A stretch of 14,375 nt of DNA from the NCBI GenBank assembly GCA_002490775.1, contig DKUR01000023.1:1-14375 (forward strand), written 5' to 3'. The DNA comes from Lachnospiraceae bacterium UBA7199. GTDB lineage: Bacteria; Bacillota; Clostridia; Lachnospirales; Lachnospiraceae. This document shows, piece after piece, positions 14,341 to 14,375 of the stretch (position 1 is its first letter; each line of letters begins with the position of its first letter). Both the position numbers and the translations under genes were made by a program. Under the pieces are notes generated by a model. That model was given only the letters and a program-made list of their open reading frames with translations. It was not told the DNA's origin and did not search any database.

Positions 14341-14375
14341 GAAATATATGAAAAGGATGTCAATAACTTTTGAAA

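Noticed and set aside
14358..14363. Minus-strand TTGACA as a -35 for the GntR-SBP gene
   Set aside because: No -10 lies 16-19 bp downstream; the nearest TATAAT is 26 bp away and overlaps the start codon.

Overview
The window looks like chromosomal DNA from an anaerobic gut Firmicute, most likely a Lachnospiraceae-type Clostridium. The reasons are strong AGGAGG-type ribosome binding sites, moderate GC (about 43-50% in lines counted by hand), tightly packed co-directional genes, a Gram-positive style lipoprotein, DUF3791/DUF3990 genes, and two regulators built as a DNA-binding domain fused to a solute-binding-protein domain. The genus is inference; there is no rRNA or other marker.

Positions 1-8099 read as one long plus-strand sugar operon. 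It starts inside a transporter: the end of one RbsC-type ABC permease, then a complete second RbsC-type permease overlapping it by 4 bp. A short hairpin-bearing gap leads to a LacI-type regulator that carries an extra family-1 solute-binding domain. Five enzyme genes follow: a ribulose-phosphate/allulose-phosphate 3-epimerase-like protein, a YjbQ/UPF0047 protein, an AraB-type ketopentose kinase, an HxlB-type sugar-phosphate isomerase (SIS fold) with a repeat-encoded insertion, and a TIM-barrel sugar epimerase/isomerase. The logic is import of a ketose or pentose-like sugar, phosphorylation, and rearrangement into central sugar phosphates. The substrate cannot be named from sequence. A terminator-like hairpin follows at about 8122.

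Positions 8163-9169 are a small AT-rich island with its own candidate promoter and three genes chained by ATGA overlaps: a DUF3791 protein, a DUF3990 protein with ADP-ribosyltransferase-like motifs, and a second small helical protein. This looks like a toxin-antitoxin or defence-like module and is the best candidate for a poorly described system.

Positions 9172-12840 encode two exported proteins: a large DUF3160 lipoprotein and a membrane-anchored CapA-family protein. The lipoprotein's proper start and signal peptide are separated from the rest of the gene by a one-base phase shift at a run of ten A residues, which points to slippage, phase variation or a sequencing error.

Positions 12858-14327, minus strand, encode a GntR-type regulator fused to a family-1 solute-binding domain. 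It converges on capA and probably controls genes beyond the right edge. I saw no tRNA, rRNA, CRISPR array, insertion sequence or phage gene.
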